Source: Oceanicella sp. SM1341 (GTDB lineage: Bacteria > Pseudomonadota > Alphaproteobacteria > Rhodobacterales > Rhodobacteraceae). From it: 40,924 nt of DNA. The first letter of the stretch is position 1; each line of letters starts with the position of its first letter. The notes beneath the pieces were generated by a model. It ran no database searches and was not told where the DNA came from. It saw only the letters and a program-made list of their open reading frames with translations. Shown piece after piece: positions 15,575-23,520 of the stretch. The position numbers and the translations under genes are program-made. The stretch lies in assembly GCF_003448965.1 (NCBI RefSeq), contig NZ_QRGC01000038.1, positions 1 to 40,924 of the forward strand, given 5' to 3'.

Positions 15575-16882
15575 TCAATGCATGAGGCCGGGCAGGTAGA
15601 GCGCGATCTGCGGGAAAATCACCAGCAGCACCACGACAAGCAGCTCGCAGATCAGGAACCAGGTGATGCCGCGAAAGATGGACGTGAGCTGCACCTGGTC
15701 TCCCAGCACTGTCTTGATGGTGTAGACGGACAGGCCCACCGGGGGTGTGATGAGGCCGATCTCGACGAACTTGATGGTCAGGATGCCGAACCAGATCAGG
15801 TCGAAACCGCTGTGCTGGATCATCGGCAACAGCACCGGCAGCGCGATCAGCATCAGCCCGATCGGGTCCAGGAACATGCCCAGGAACAGGAATATCAGCC
15901 CGCAGAACAGCACCACGTAATAGCCTTCCAGCCCGGCGGCGCCGAAATAGTCGACGACGAAGTTCGGCAGACCGGACAGCGCGATGAACCGCGACAGCAG
16001 CACCGCCCCGATGGACACGAAGAAGATCACCGCCGTGCCGTGGATGGTGTCGACCAGGCTGTCGACGAACACCCGCCAGTTCAGCCGCCGGGTGAGCGCG
16101 GCGATGGCGAGGGCGAAGAAGGCGCCGAGCGCCCCCGCCTCCGTAGCGGTGACCAGCCCGCCGTAGAGCCCGCCGATCACCCCCAGGATCAGCAGCGGCA
16201 TGGGCCAGACCTCGGCCAGCACCGCGAAGCGCTCGCGCCAGCTCGGGCGGATGTCCACCCGCGGCGCGAGCTCCGGGCTGGCGAGGCAACGCAGCCAGAT
16301 CATCACCGCGTAGATGCCGGCCGTGAGGATGCCGGGCAGGATGCCGGCGATCATCAGCCGCCCGATGGAGGACTCGGAGAAGGTGCCGTAGAGGATCATC
16401 AGGATCGACGGCGGGATCAGCGAGCCCAGGGTGCCGGCGGCAGCCACCACGCCGGTGGCGAGGCCGGGGTCGTAGCGGTAGCGCAACATCTCCGGCACCG
16501 CGATCCGCCCCATGGCCGAGGCGGTGGCCACCGACGAGCCGGAGGCGGCGGCGAAGCCCGCGCAGGCGAAGTTCGAGGCGATGGCGAGCCCGCCCGGCAG
16601 CCGGCACAACCACAGCCGGGCCGCCGCGTAGAGCGAGCTCACGATGCCGGCGCGAAACGCCACCGCCCCCATCAGCAGGAACATCGGGATGGCGGTAAGC
16701 GACCAGTGCGCGGTGAACTGGTAGGGAATGGTGCGCAGCGACCCCAGCGCCGGGCGCTCGCCCAGCAGAGCCCATATCCCCACCACCGAGACGCTGGTGA
16801 GCGCGATGGCGATGGGCACCCGGAGCGCGAGCAGCACCAGGATACCGCCGAGGCCGGTCAGGCCGATCGCGACATCAGACAT
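15575..16882 (-). CDS. dctM: TRAP transporter large permease (DctM family)
   Basis: 435 residues from the ATG at 16882, which overlaps the end of dctQ by eight bases and gives the usual family length. About 12 hydrophobic segments are visible, with the conserved blocks AGTLGSLIPPSILMILYGTFSESS and ITPPVGLSVYTIK. It is the sodium-coupled translocating subunit in the inner membrane. It works with the small permease upstream and the binding protein downstream. Confidence 0.93.
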   Translation of the reverse strand: MSDVAIGLTGLGGILVLLALRVPIAIALTSVSVVGIWALLGERPALGSLRTIPYQFTAHWSLTAIPMFLLMGAVAFRAGIVSSLYAAARLWLCRLPGGLAIASNFACAGFAAASGSSVATASAMGRIAVPEMLRYRYDPGLATGVVAAAGTLGSLIPPSILMILYGTFSESSIGRLMIAGILPGILTAGIYAVMIWLRCLASPELAPRVDIRPSWRERFAVLAEVWPMPLLILGVIGGLYGGLVTATEAGALGAFFALAIAALTRRLNWRVFVDSLVDTIHGTAVIFFVSIGAVLLSRFIALSGLPNFVVDYFGAAGLEGYYVVLFCGLIFLFLGMFLDPIGLMLIALPVLLPMIQHSGFDLIWFGILTIKFVEIGLITPPVGLSVYTIKTVLGDQVQLTSIFRGITWFLICELLVVVLLVIFPQIALYLPGLMH

Positions 16883-17417
16883 GAGCACCGCCCGCGTCGC
16901 CACCCTCGCCCGTGTCGCCCGCCAGGACTCTGCGCAAGGTGACGAAGGCCTGTACGCTGCAGATCAGCGTCATCGTGCCCATGGAAAAAGGCACGAGCCA
17001 GCGGGTGGGCCACACCGGGATCATGCCGGTGCCGGCCTCGACCATGGCCATGTTGCGGGTCTGGCGCAGCGCCTCCTCCACCGACACCCAGGTGAACACC
17101 ACCAGCAGCGCGATGGAGAACAGAAGCACGCCGGTATCGAGAATGCGGCGGCGCCGAGGCGACAGGCCCGCGGTGAACAGTTCCACCTGTATGTGCCCGC
17201 CATGCGCCTGCGCCACCGGTATCGCGAGGAACACCGCCGCGACCATATACCAGTAGGAGACGATCTCCAGCGTGCCCGAGAACGGCGCGTGAAACACTTC
17301 CCGCATGACGATGTCGGCAACCACGTGCAGCAGCATCGCCAATATGGCGACACCAGAAATGAACATGTTAACCTTCGTCAGGGCGGCAACGACCTGCGTT
17401 GGCCCGTCATTGCGCAT
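16875..17417 (-). CDS. dctQ: TRAP transporter small permease (DctQ family)
   Basis: 180 residues with four membrane segments (VNMFISGVAILAMLLHVVAD onward). The ATG at 17417 is chosen because GGAGG lies eight bases upstream; the GTG at 17423 would leave only two bases. The REVFHAPFSGTLEIVSYW block is typical. First gene of the TRAP operon, 39 bp downstream of operator D. Confidence 0.9.
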   Translation of the reverse strand: MRNDGPTQVVAALTKVNMFISGVAILAMLLHVVADIVMREVFHAPFSGTLEIVSYWYMVAAVFLAIPVAQAHGGHIQVELFTAGLSPRRRRILDTGVLLFSIALLVVFTWVSVEEALRQTRNMAMVEAGTGMIPVWPTRWLVPFSMGTMTLICSVQAFVTLRRVLAGDTGEGGDAGGAHV

Positions 17418-17455
17418 TTGCACTTCCTCCCCAGCAAAGCGATAGACAGGCCAAT

Positions 17456-17472
17456 TAATGGCCTAACCATTA
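17456..17472. promoter_or_regulatory. FadR/GntR-type operator D before the TRAP operon
   Basis: TAATGGCCTAACCATTA has perfect 6-bp arms identical to those of operator A. It lies between the second GntR gene and dctQ. Confidence 0.72.
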
Positions 17473-17495
17473 CAATCGCGCAAGGGAGTCTCTGT

Positions 17496-18224
17496 TCACG
17501 GCCCTGTGGTGATGTCCTTTCGGGACAGCATGTAGGCATGCAGCCGGTCCATGTGCGCCACCATCTCGTCGATGGCCGCCACCGCATTGCGCTCACGCAG
17601 GTGCCGTACGACCAGGGTGCGGGAGGCGGCCACGTCCCAGCTCCGGTCCACACCGATCTTCTTGATGTAGAAGGCCAGAGGTTCCGTCACCGCGGCCATC
17701 AGGATTTCCATGGCCTTGTTCCTCGTGGCCCGGGAAAGCAGCAGGTAGAACTCCACCGTCAACGCTGTGCGGTCCTCGATCTGCTCGGGGTTGGTCATCT
17801 GCCGGGTCTGTTCGATATTGGCCTCGAGGGCGGCGAAATCCTCCTCCGTTCCGCGTGCACAGGCGAGTTGGATGACCTCCCGCTGCAGGCAGGTGCGCGC
17901 CTCGGTGTAGTCGTCGAGCGACAGGCCGCCGAGCGCGAGCAGGTCGGTGATCGTCTGGGTGATGGGGCGCGTGTCGCCGCGCATCACCACCGCACCGCCT
18001 TTCACGCCCTTCTGCAGCGTCAATACCCCACCGATCTCCAGCGTGCGAAAGGCTTCGCGGATCGTGGCCCGGCTCACGCGGAGCTGTTCGGCAAGCTCGC
18101 GCTCCGCCGGAAGCTTGTCCCCGGCGGACAGGCGCCCGGAGCGAATCTCTGCCCTGATTTGCTCGCATACCTCCTCGAAGGCCCGTTTCGTCCGCACGGG
18201 CTTGAAGCCAAGGCGCGTTTCCAT
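17496..18224 (-). CDS. GntR family transcription regulator, FadR/FCD subfamily (second)
   Basis: 242 residues, the same length as the first regulator and similar in the DNA-binding helices (GDKLPAERELAEQLRVSRAT, IREAFRTLEIGGVLTLQKG). In the FCD domain the first His seen in the paralogue (FYHDVASLTGN) is replaced (FYLLLSRATRN), while AHMDRLH is kept, so metal binding may be weakened and the effector different. It sits upstream of the TRAP operon with operator D between them, and is the likely substrate sensor for uptake. Confidence 0.92.
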   Translation of the reverse strand: METRLGFKPVRTKRAFEEVCEQIRAEIRSGRLSAGDKLPAERELAEQLRVSRATIREAFRTLEIGGVLTLQKGVKGGAVVMRGDTRPITQTITDLLALGGLSLDDYTEARTCLQREVIQLACARGTEEDFAALEANIEQTRQMTNPEQIEDRTALTVEFYLLLSRATRNKAMEILMAAVTEPLAFYIKKIGVDRSWDVAASRTLVVRHLRERNAVAAIDEMVAHMDRLHAYMLSRKDITTGP

Positions 18225-18241
18225 ACTGCACTCCAGAAATA

Positions 18242-18258
18242 GAAAGACCTGACCATTT
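18242..18258. promoter_or_regulatory. Degenerate operator half-site upstream of the second GntR gene
   Basis: The sequence contains CCTGACCATTT, one good half (ACCATT) of the shared operator with a poor left arm. It lies about 18-34 bp upstream of the regulator ATG and may be an autoregulatory site. Weak call. Confidence 0.35.
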
Positions 18259-18673
18259 ACCTCGATTGTGAGGAAAAGGCCAAGGCTACGCGGATACGCC
18301 GTCCGGCATCTGTCCGCTGGACGCGGGAGGCGAGCTGCTTCACCCCCGAGACCCGGACCGTTTCAAGCAGGACGTTCGGTCACGTTTCCCTGTTTGGCGA
18401 GGAGCAGCATCGCACAAAGTCATCGACCGGAGGCGGATCTGAGAAGGCTGCTCACGCGGCACAGCGACGGTGGATTCCCGGGCGCTGAAGTCGGGCTTTT
18501 TCCCCCAATTTCCCGGTGGCGAAACCTCAGCTGTGTACGGCGGCAGCGGACCGCGGGCCCTGAAATCCCGAGGCCCCCGGGGTGCGCGGAGGTCTCCCGC
18601 GGCCAATCGGGGCATGTCGCTTCAACGCTGGCACCACCCTGCCCCGCTCCGATGGCCTGAACGGCTTCGCCGA

Positions 18674-18688
18674 AACAACAACAACAAC
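18674..18688 (+). repeat. (AAC)5 microsatellite in a gene-free stretch
   Basis: Five perfect AAC triplets in the 18259-19038 non-coding region. I see no credible gene between 18259 and 19038: the open frames there lack ribosome sites and family resemblance. The rest of the stretch holds the hairpin and CGGGACA repeats listed separately. Confidence 0.6.
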
Positions 18689-18813
18689 CTCATCTTCAAC
18701 CCCGGTGCGGGCCCGGATACTGCAGAGCACCGGGGCGCGAATAACCCCCGATGCCAAACCTCCCGGGAAGGACCCGGCGAGATCGGCCAGCCGGTCCCGG
18801 GTGTGCCCCGGGC

Positions 18814-18851
18814 GGGAAAGGGTCCCCCCCTTAAGGGGGAACCCTTTTCCC
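18814..18851. repeat. Large imperfect palindrome downstream of the AAA ATPase gene
   Basis: Arms beginning GGGAAAGGG and ending CCCTTTTCCC meet at a CCCCCTTAAGGGGG centre. The stem could be about 17-18 bp with one or two mismatches. It lies 190 bp beyond the ATPase stop, beside the CGGGACA repeats. It could be a single-strand initiation structure or a terminator; there is no T-run. Confidence 0.6.
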
Positions 18852-18881
18852 TCCTGCCGGCCGGGCCAGCATGCACCGGAC

Positions 18882-19034
18882 GTCCCGTGCCGGGACAAGG
18901 TGACTTCATTGCGCTTTCCCTGCCGTTCCAACCGTTTACATATGGCCGGGATAAGCGGGACATACCGGGACACGCCCCCCTGCCCCGCCGGTCGGGACAG
19001 TCCGGGACATGGCGTGGCACTTGCCCCTGTCCCG
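18882..19034. repeat. Phased CGGGACA repeats (iteron- or operator-like)
   Basis: CGGGACA or CGGGATA begins at 18891, 18947, 18956, 18966, 18993 and 19003, with inverted TGTCCCG at 19028 and GTCCCG at 18882 facing CGGGAC at 18891. The spacing within the two clusters is 9-10 bp, about one helical turn, as expected for cooperative protein binding. It lies immediately downstream of the RepA-like ATPase gene. Confidence 0.6.
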
Positions 19035-19038
19035 CTCC

Positions 19039-20115
19039 TCACAGCCGCCAGACCGTGGTGTCGCGCACGCGGATCGCCTGCCTGCGCTCCAGTTCTTCGC
19101 GGCACCGGTTGAACGCGCGCTTGCGGGTGTCGCGCGTGGAGGAGGCGGACAGCACGCCTTCCTCCATGCAGGCGTCGCGCCAGGGCCCGAGGGCAGCCGC
19201 GCCGTCATCCCCGATCAGCCGGTCGAGGAGCGACAGGGCCTTTCGCGCCACTTCGCTCACGCCCGCGTGGCCCGCCTGTGCGGAAGCCACCGGGTCGACC
19301 CGGCAGGTTGTGACGACATCGCCGTCCTGGTCACGCCCCAGCTCGACCTGCCGGAGATGATAGCTGAAGCGCAGGCCGGTGGGCCCGTCGCGCTGCTTGG
19401 TCACCTCGGCGGTGATCTGCCCGGCCTCGTCCCGCGAGAGCTCGATCTCGGTGTCGATCGCCGCACGCAGGGCGCTGTGTCCCCGCGCGCCGCGCGCGAC
19501 ATCCTTGCCGCTGTGATGGACCAGCAGGACATGCGCGCCCGAGGCACGACGGATCAGGTCGAGGTTGTGCACCAGCTCGGCAATGTCCGGCGCGGCGTTC
19601 TCGTCGCCGCCGCCCATCACCCGCGCCATGGTGTCGATGACGATCAGGTCGATGCCGGCTCCGCCCACGGCGGCGAGATGCTCCAGCACCTCGGCCAGGG
19701 GGACCGCCGCACTCTCGGCCCCGGTGAGGCTCAGCTGAACCGGCAGGAGGAAGAGCTCGGGCGCCTCGAAGGCCGCGAGGCGGTTGGCAAAGCCGCCCCC
19801 GCCTTCCGCCGCGACATAGAGCACGCGGCCGTGCCGCACCCGGTTGCCGTCCCAGTCCTGCCCCTTTGAGACATGGTGCGCAAGGTCGAGCGCGAGGAAG
19901 GACTTGCCGCTGTTGGACGGCCCGTAGAGGACGGAGAGCGTTCCCCTGTCGAGCCATCCCTTCACCAGGTAGGGCCGCTCGAGGCAAGGCGCGAGATGGG
20001 CCGCCCAGACCGTCGCATCGAGCAGCGCACGGGCCCGGGGCTTCAGGCGGGCCGGATCTCCCCTGGCAGGCCGGGGCCGGTCATGGCCGGGCACATCGAT
20101 GCGGGACAGGGTCAT
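19039..20115 (-). CDS. RepA-like AAA ATPase (putative replicative helicase)
   Basis: 358 residues when started at the ATG (20115) that overlaps the upstream stop. RecA-type core: Walker A GPSNSGKSF preceded by LSVLYG; Walker B LIVIDTMARVMGG; then LLVHHSGKDVARGARGHSAL, the usual RepA/AAA_25 sensor block. The C-terminal RKRAFNRCREELERRQAI to TTVWRL looks like a winged helix. Proteins of this class are hexameric helicases of plasmids such as RSF1010 or ATPases of prophage and integrative elements. With a DnaA box upstream and phased repeats downstream, a replication role is plausible, but no dedicated initiator is encoded beside it. Confidence 0.8.
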   Translation of the reverse strand: MTLSRIDVPGHDRPRPARGDPARLKPRARALLDATVWAAHLAPCLERPYLVKGWLDRGTLSVLYGPSNSGKSFLALDLAHHVSKGQDWDGNRVRHGRVLYVAAEGGGGFANRLAAFEAPELFLLPVQLSLTGAESAAVPLAEVLEHLAAVGGAGIDLIVIDTMARVMGGGDENAAPDIAELVHNLDLIRRASGAHVLLVHHSGKDVARGARGHSALRAAIDTEIELSRDEAGQITAEVTKQRDGPTGLRFSYHLRQVELGRDQDGDVVTTCRVDPVASAQAGHAGVSEVARKALSLLDRLIGDDGAAALGPWRDACMEEGVLSASSTRDTRKRAFNRCREELERRQAIRVRDTTVWRL

Positions 20116-20513
20116 GCGGCCTCCCTGCGCTGCACATAGGCGAGGAAGGCGAGCTGGTCGGCGGCCGGCAGAGCCTCGAAGCTGGCCAGGCACCAGGCCT
20201 TCAGCTCGGGGCGCGAGGCCCATTCGGCCCACCAGCGCGCCTCGTCCATCGGCGCCTGGAGTGCGGGCAGCGGCATGCCCGCCCCGCCCAGTGCCGCCGA
20301 GACCACGCTCTCCACCCGGTCCGCCGGCAACATCCCCAGCGCGGCCCAGGCGATGGCCGCCCGCTCTTCAGTGCCCAGCCGGGCAGCGAGAATGAAGGAC
20401 AGGCCCTTCCACCCCTCGAAACTCGACATCGACAGCGCGTATCCCAGTCCACGCTCCGCACTGCGGTGTGCCGGCCGGACCGGGTCCGGCGCGTGCGACA
20501 GCCCGGCCATCAT
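20112..20513 (-). CDS. Unknown 133-residue protein coupled to the RepA-like ATPase
   Basis: I do not recognise this protein. The ATG at 20513 is preferred because GGGAG lies just upstream and it overlaps the stop of the preceding small frame; the GTG at 20531 and an ATG at 20429 are alternatives. It is mostly helical and rich in Trp (FEGWKGLSFILAARLG, ARWWAEWASRPELKAWCLAS) and ends LAFLAYVQRREAA. The stop overlaps the ATPase start (ATGA). The tight coupling suggests a loader or partner of the ATPase. Confidence 0.65.
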   Translation of the reverse strand: MMAGLSHAPDPVRPAHRSAERGLGYALSMSSFEGWKGLSFILAARLGTEERAAIAWAALGMLPADRVESVVSAALGGAGMPLPALQAPMDEARWWAEWASRPELKAWCLASFEALPAADQLAFLAYVQRREAA

Positions 20514-20701
20514 TCCGTGCTCTCCCGGCACTCCGGTGCCGACCAGACTTCATTGCAAGCGAGGTGAAAGCTGCTGCGCAGCCAAGTTCGAAAGGCTTCG
20601 TGATCAGAGTGAGTGATTTTGTCCACTTCCCGTAACGGGAAGCGGGGATGGGCGAAGTCCATGGGGATTTCGTCTCCGGAGCATGTATGTGGATAACCCA
20701 T
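20510..20701 (-). CDS. Possible small protein (63 residues or fewer) leading the ATPase operon
   Basis: The stop overlaps the next ATG (ATGA). The stretch FPLREVDKITHSDHEAFRTW has the spacing of a short helix-turn-helix of the AlpA/MerR kind. Against it: no good ribosome site, lower third-position GC than neighbours, and a DnaA box and a palindrome lie inside it. The start may be the ATG at 20662. Confidence 0.4.
   Translation of the reverse strand: MGYPHTCSGDEIPMDFAHPRFPLREVDKITHSDHEAFRTWLRSSFHLACNEVWSAPECRESTE
20626..20642. promoter_or_regulatory. Palindrome CTTCCCG-TAA-CGGGAAG
   Basis: A perfect 7-bp inverted repeat upstream of the 133-residue gene, inside the doubtful small frame. It is a candidate operator for the ATPase operon. 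Confidence 0.45.
20688..20696 (-). promoter_or_regulatory. Perfect DnaA box (TTATCCACA)
   Basis: An exact match to the consensus DnaA box on the minus strand, upstream of the RepA-like ATPase operon. One of only two perfect boxes I noticed, both beside replication-type genes. Confidence 0.55.
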
Positions 20702-20760
20702 CGTAATACATGTTTCAGAAAGGAGGGCAAGTGGTGTTTAAGAGTACTTGTTTCGTAGCA

Positions 20761-20786
20761 AAAGCAGACTGAAGCTACGGCTTCAG
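20761..20786 (-). terminator. Terminator-like hairpin after the HWE kinase gene
   Basis: CTGAAGC-CGTA-GCTTCAG stem in the minus-strand transcript, followed within a few bases by CTTTT, eight bases beyond the kinase stop codon. Confidence 0.6.
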
Positions 20787-20793
20787 ACCACCC

Positions 20794-23421
20794 TCAGCGC
20801 TCGAGCGCGAAGCTCAGCTCCAGCTCGAAGCCCTCCGGCGGGAAGCGGCTGGCCACCTGGCCGCCGGAGAGCGACATCACCTGGCCCTCGACGAGCACCA
20901 TGCCGAAGCCGGTCTTCTCCGGCACGCTCACCTCCGGGCCGCCGCGCTCGACCCACTGCAGGCCCAGGACACCGTCCGTCTCCTGCCAGGACACCTTCAC
21001 CCGCCCCGCGGATCTCGACAGCGCGCCGTATTTCGCCGCGTTCGTCGACAGCTCGTGCACGATCATGCTCAGCGACATCGCCTGCTGCGGCTTGAGCCAC
21101 ACCCCCGGCCCGCTCACCTCGAACCGCTCGGCGCCGAAGGCCTCCGCCTCGGCGCGCACCAGGTCGCTCACCGAGACCAGGCTCCACTCCGACTGCGAGA
21201 GCAGCGCGTAGGCCCGGGCCATGCCGTGCAGCCGGCCGATGAGCTTCTCGGAGAAGTCCTTCGGGTCGGAGGCGGTGCGCAGCGTGCTGTTGGTGGTGCT
21301 GATCACCACGGTGAGCATGTTCTTGACCCGGTGGTTGAGCTCGGCGATCAGCACCTCCTGCCGGCGCTCGGCCCGGGCCAGGCTGGTGATGTCGAGGATG
21401 GTCACCACCACGCCGCCGATCGCCTCGGTGCGGGTGCGGTAGGGCATCAGCCGCACCAGGTAATGCGCCTCGTCGTCGGCCGAGGAGATGCGGTGCTCGA
21501 TGGTCTGCTGGTCGCGGATCACCGCCTGCGCCTGGCCTTCGAGCTCGGGATAGTCGAGCACGCCGGAAAGGTCGCTCAGCGGGCGGCCGATGTCGCTGCC
21601 GCGCAGGTTGAAGAAGCTCGCCGCCGCCGGGGTGAAGTTGCGGATCACCAGCGCGTGGTCGAGGAAGATGGTGGCGATGCGGGTGGCGGCGTAGAGGTTC
21701 TTGAGGTCGGTGTTGGCCTGGTCGAGCTCCTCCACGCTGCTCGCGAGCTCGGCGTTGATGGTCGAGAGCTCCTCGTTGAGCGACTGCGCCTCCTCGCGCG
21801 CGGCCTCCAGCGCCTCGTTGCTCGACTGCACCTCCTCGTTGACCGAGACCAGCTCCTCGTTGGCCGATTTCACCTCCTCGATGGCGGCCTCGTATTCCTC
21901 CACCGTCGCCTGCAGGCGGTCGCGCAGGTCGCGCAGCTCGCGCTCCATCGCCGCTTCCGCCTCGCCGCGCCCGGCGTCCTCGGCGCGCACGGCCCGGATC
22001 TCCTGCCACTCGCCCAGGGGGTGGAACAGCACGAGGAACAGCGCCTCCCCGGCCTCCCCGCCGGGGTCGAGCGGCTCCACGGTGAGGCGGGCCATCCGCC
22101 CCTGCTCGGTGCCCGGCTCGAGCATCAGCACCTCGCGCCCGGCCCGCCGCCCGGTCTCCAGCGCCTGGCGCAGGGCGGTGCGCAGCGAGGTGCGCAGGTC
22201 GCGGCGGGCAAGCTCGAGCAGCTGGCGGCTCGGCGCGCCGCGCGGCATCTCGAGATAGGGGCCCGTGCCGGTGGAGTAATGCAGGATCTCGCCCTCCTGG
22301 GACACCACCACATGGGCGGGGGCGTAGCGCTCGAGCACCTGCATCTCGGCGCGCTGGCGCAGGTGCACCCCGGCCGCCTCCAGCCGGTTGCGCGGGGCCG
22401 GCGCCTCCGCCCCGGCGCGCGGCCGGCCGGCGAGCCGGGCCATCGAGCGGGGCAGCCGGCGGAAGCCGCCCTCGGTGTCGCGGCTGCGGAAGATGCGGTG
22501 CTGGCGGTCCACCGGGGCGAACAGCTCGCCATAGCGGCTCACCCCCTCCGAGGTGCCCAGGAACAGGTAGCCGCCGGGCCGGAGCGCGTAGTGGAAGGTG
22601 GGGATCACCTGGTCCTGCAGGGCGCCGCCGAAATAGATCAGCAGGTTGCGGCACGAGACCAGGTCCATGCGCGAGAAGGGCGGATCGGCGATGATGCTGT
22701 GCGAGGAGAACACGCACATCTCGCGCACCTGCTTGACCACGACGTTCCCCGCGCCGTCGCGGCGGAAGAAGCGCTTCAGCCGCTCGGGCGTCACACCCTC
22801 CATCAGCGTGTCGGGATACTTGCCCGCCCGCGCGACGGAAAGCGCGTCCTCGTCGATGTCGGTGGCGAAGATCTGCACCTGCGGCGGCGCCGCGAGGCTC
22901 TCGACATGCTCGCACAGCAGGATGGCGAGGGAATAGACCTCCTCGCCCGTCGCACAGCCCGGCACCCACACGCGCACCGTGTCCCGGGCGCCCTTGCCCT
23001 CCAGCAGGGCCGGGATCACCTTCTCCCCCAGGGCGGCGAAGGCGTCGGCGTCGCGGAAGAAGTTGGTCACGTTGATCAGCAGGTCGCGGAACAGCGCCAT
23101 CACCTCGCCCGCGTCCTCGCCCAGCCGGCGGGTGTACTCATCCACCGTGTCCACGTCCGTCACCTTCATCCGCCGGGCCACCCGGCGCATGAAGGTGCGG
23201 TTCTTGTAGCCGGAGAAATCATGGCCCGCGCGCTCGTGCAGCAGGCGCGCGATGTCGCCCTGCACCTGCAGCGCCCGGTCGCGGTTCTGCCGGTCCCTGT
23301 CGGTGGAGGCCAGCATGTCGAGCACGTCGATGCCGTCGCGCACCTGCAGCAGGTACCGGGGCATGCGCTCCACCGGCACGGCGAAGTCGATCAGCCCGCT
23401 GGCCTGGGCGCTGCGCGGCAT
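20794..23421 (-). CDS. CheR-PAS-HWE histidine kinase (downstream part of an interrupted CheB-CheR-HWE gene)
   Basis: 875 residues from the ATG at 23421. In order: CheR-like methyltransferase (about 20-290; WVPGCATGEEVYSLAILL and FATDID for SAM binding, YFGGALQ), a PAS-like segment, a long coiled coil (about 485-570, heptads in EEVKSANEELVSVNEEVQSS), a second PAS, then an HWE/HisKA_2 kinase with the phosphoacceptor His in AELNHRVKNML and an ATP domain (ELSTNAAKYGAL, FGMVLVEG). The frame is continuous with the CheB domain upstream except for one TAG at 23506-23508. Proteins of this architecture are soluble sensors, often linked to the general stress response. No clear ribosome site precedes 23421, so independent translation is doubtful. 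Confidence 0.85.
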   Translation of the reverse strand: MPRSAQASGLIDFAVPVERMPRYLLQVRDGIDVLDMLASTDRDRQNRDRALQVQGDIARLLHERAGHDFSGYKNRTFMRRVARRMKVTDVDTVDEYTRRLGEDAGEVMALFRDLLINVTNFFRDADAFAALGEKVIPALLEGKGARDTVRVWVPGCATGEEVYSLAILLCEHVESLAAPPQVQIFATDIDEDALSVARAGKYPDTLMEGVTPERLKRFFRRDGAGNVVVKQVREMCVFSSHSIIADPPFSRMDLVSCRNLLIYFGGALQDQVIPTFHYALRPGGYLFLGTSEGVSRYGELFAPVDRQHRIFRSRDTEGGFRRLPRSMARLAGRPRAGAEAPAPRNRLEAAGVHLRQRAEMQVLERYAPAHVVVSQEGEILHYSTGTGPYLEMPRGAPSRQLLELARRDLRTSLRTALRQALETGRRAGREVLMLEPGTEQGRMARLTVEPLDPGGEAGEALFLVLFHPLGEWQEIRAVRAEDAGRGEAEAAMERELRDLRDRLQATVEEYEAAIEEVKSANEELVSVNEEVQSSNEALEAAREEAQSLNEELSTINAELASSVEELDQANTDLKNLYAATRIATIFLDHALVIRNFTPAAASFFNLRGSDIGRPLSDLSGVLDYPELEGQAQAVIRDQQTIEHRISSADDEAHYLVRLMPYRTRTEAIGGVVVTILDITSLARAERRQEVLIAELNHRVKNMLTVVISTTNSTLRTASDPKDFSEKLIGRLHGMARAYALLSQSEWSLVSVSDLVRAEAEAFGAERFEVSGPGVWLKPQQAMSLSMIVHELSTNAAKYGALSRSAGRVKVSWQETDGVLGLQWVERGGPEVSVPEKTGFGMVLVEGQVMSLSGGQVASRFPPEGFELELSFALER

Positions 23422-23490
23422 CTCGGGGTTTCTCGGCCCGCTGCCCGCCTTTTCCCCGCCAGCCTTCTCCGCGCCCGTCTCGTCTCCCGG

Positions 23491-23520
23491 CTGCTCTTCC
23501 CCCGCCTACTCTTCCCCCAC
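23491..23520 (-). other. In-frame amber codon in a repeated linker
   Basis: Two near-identical 15-bp units, GGGGGAAGAGTAGGC and GGGGGAAGAGCAGCC, lie in tandem. The first holds TAG where the second has CAG (Gln). Frame is preserved: 28 sense codons separate TAG (23508-23506) from the downstream ATG at 23421. One C-to-T change explains the interruption. Confidence 0.75.

Noticed and set aside
14420-16942. An 840-codon plus-strand open frame
   Set aside because: Antisense to dctP and dctM, with no family resemblance and a biased composition.
18674-18688. The (AAC)5 repeat as a phase-variation tract
   Set aside because: It is not inside or just upstream of any credible gene.
18470-19360. Open frames on both strands in the 18259-19038 stretch
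   Set aside because: No ribosome sites, no recognisable motifs and mutually overlapping; repeats and hairpins explain the region better.
20794-23421. Frameshift between the CheB and CheR parts
   Set aside because: The two parts are in the same frame; a single TAG codon separates them.
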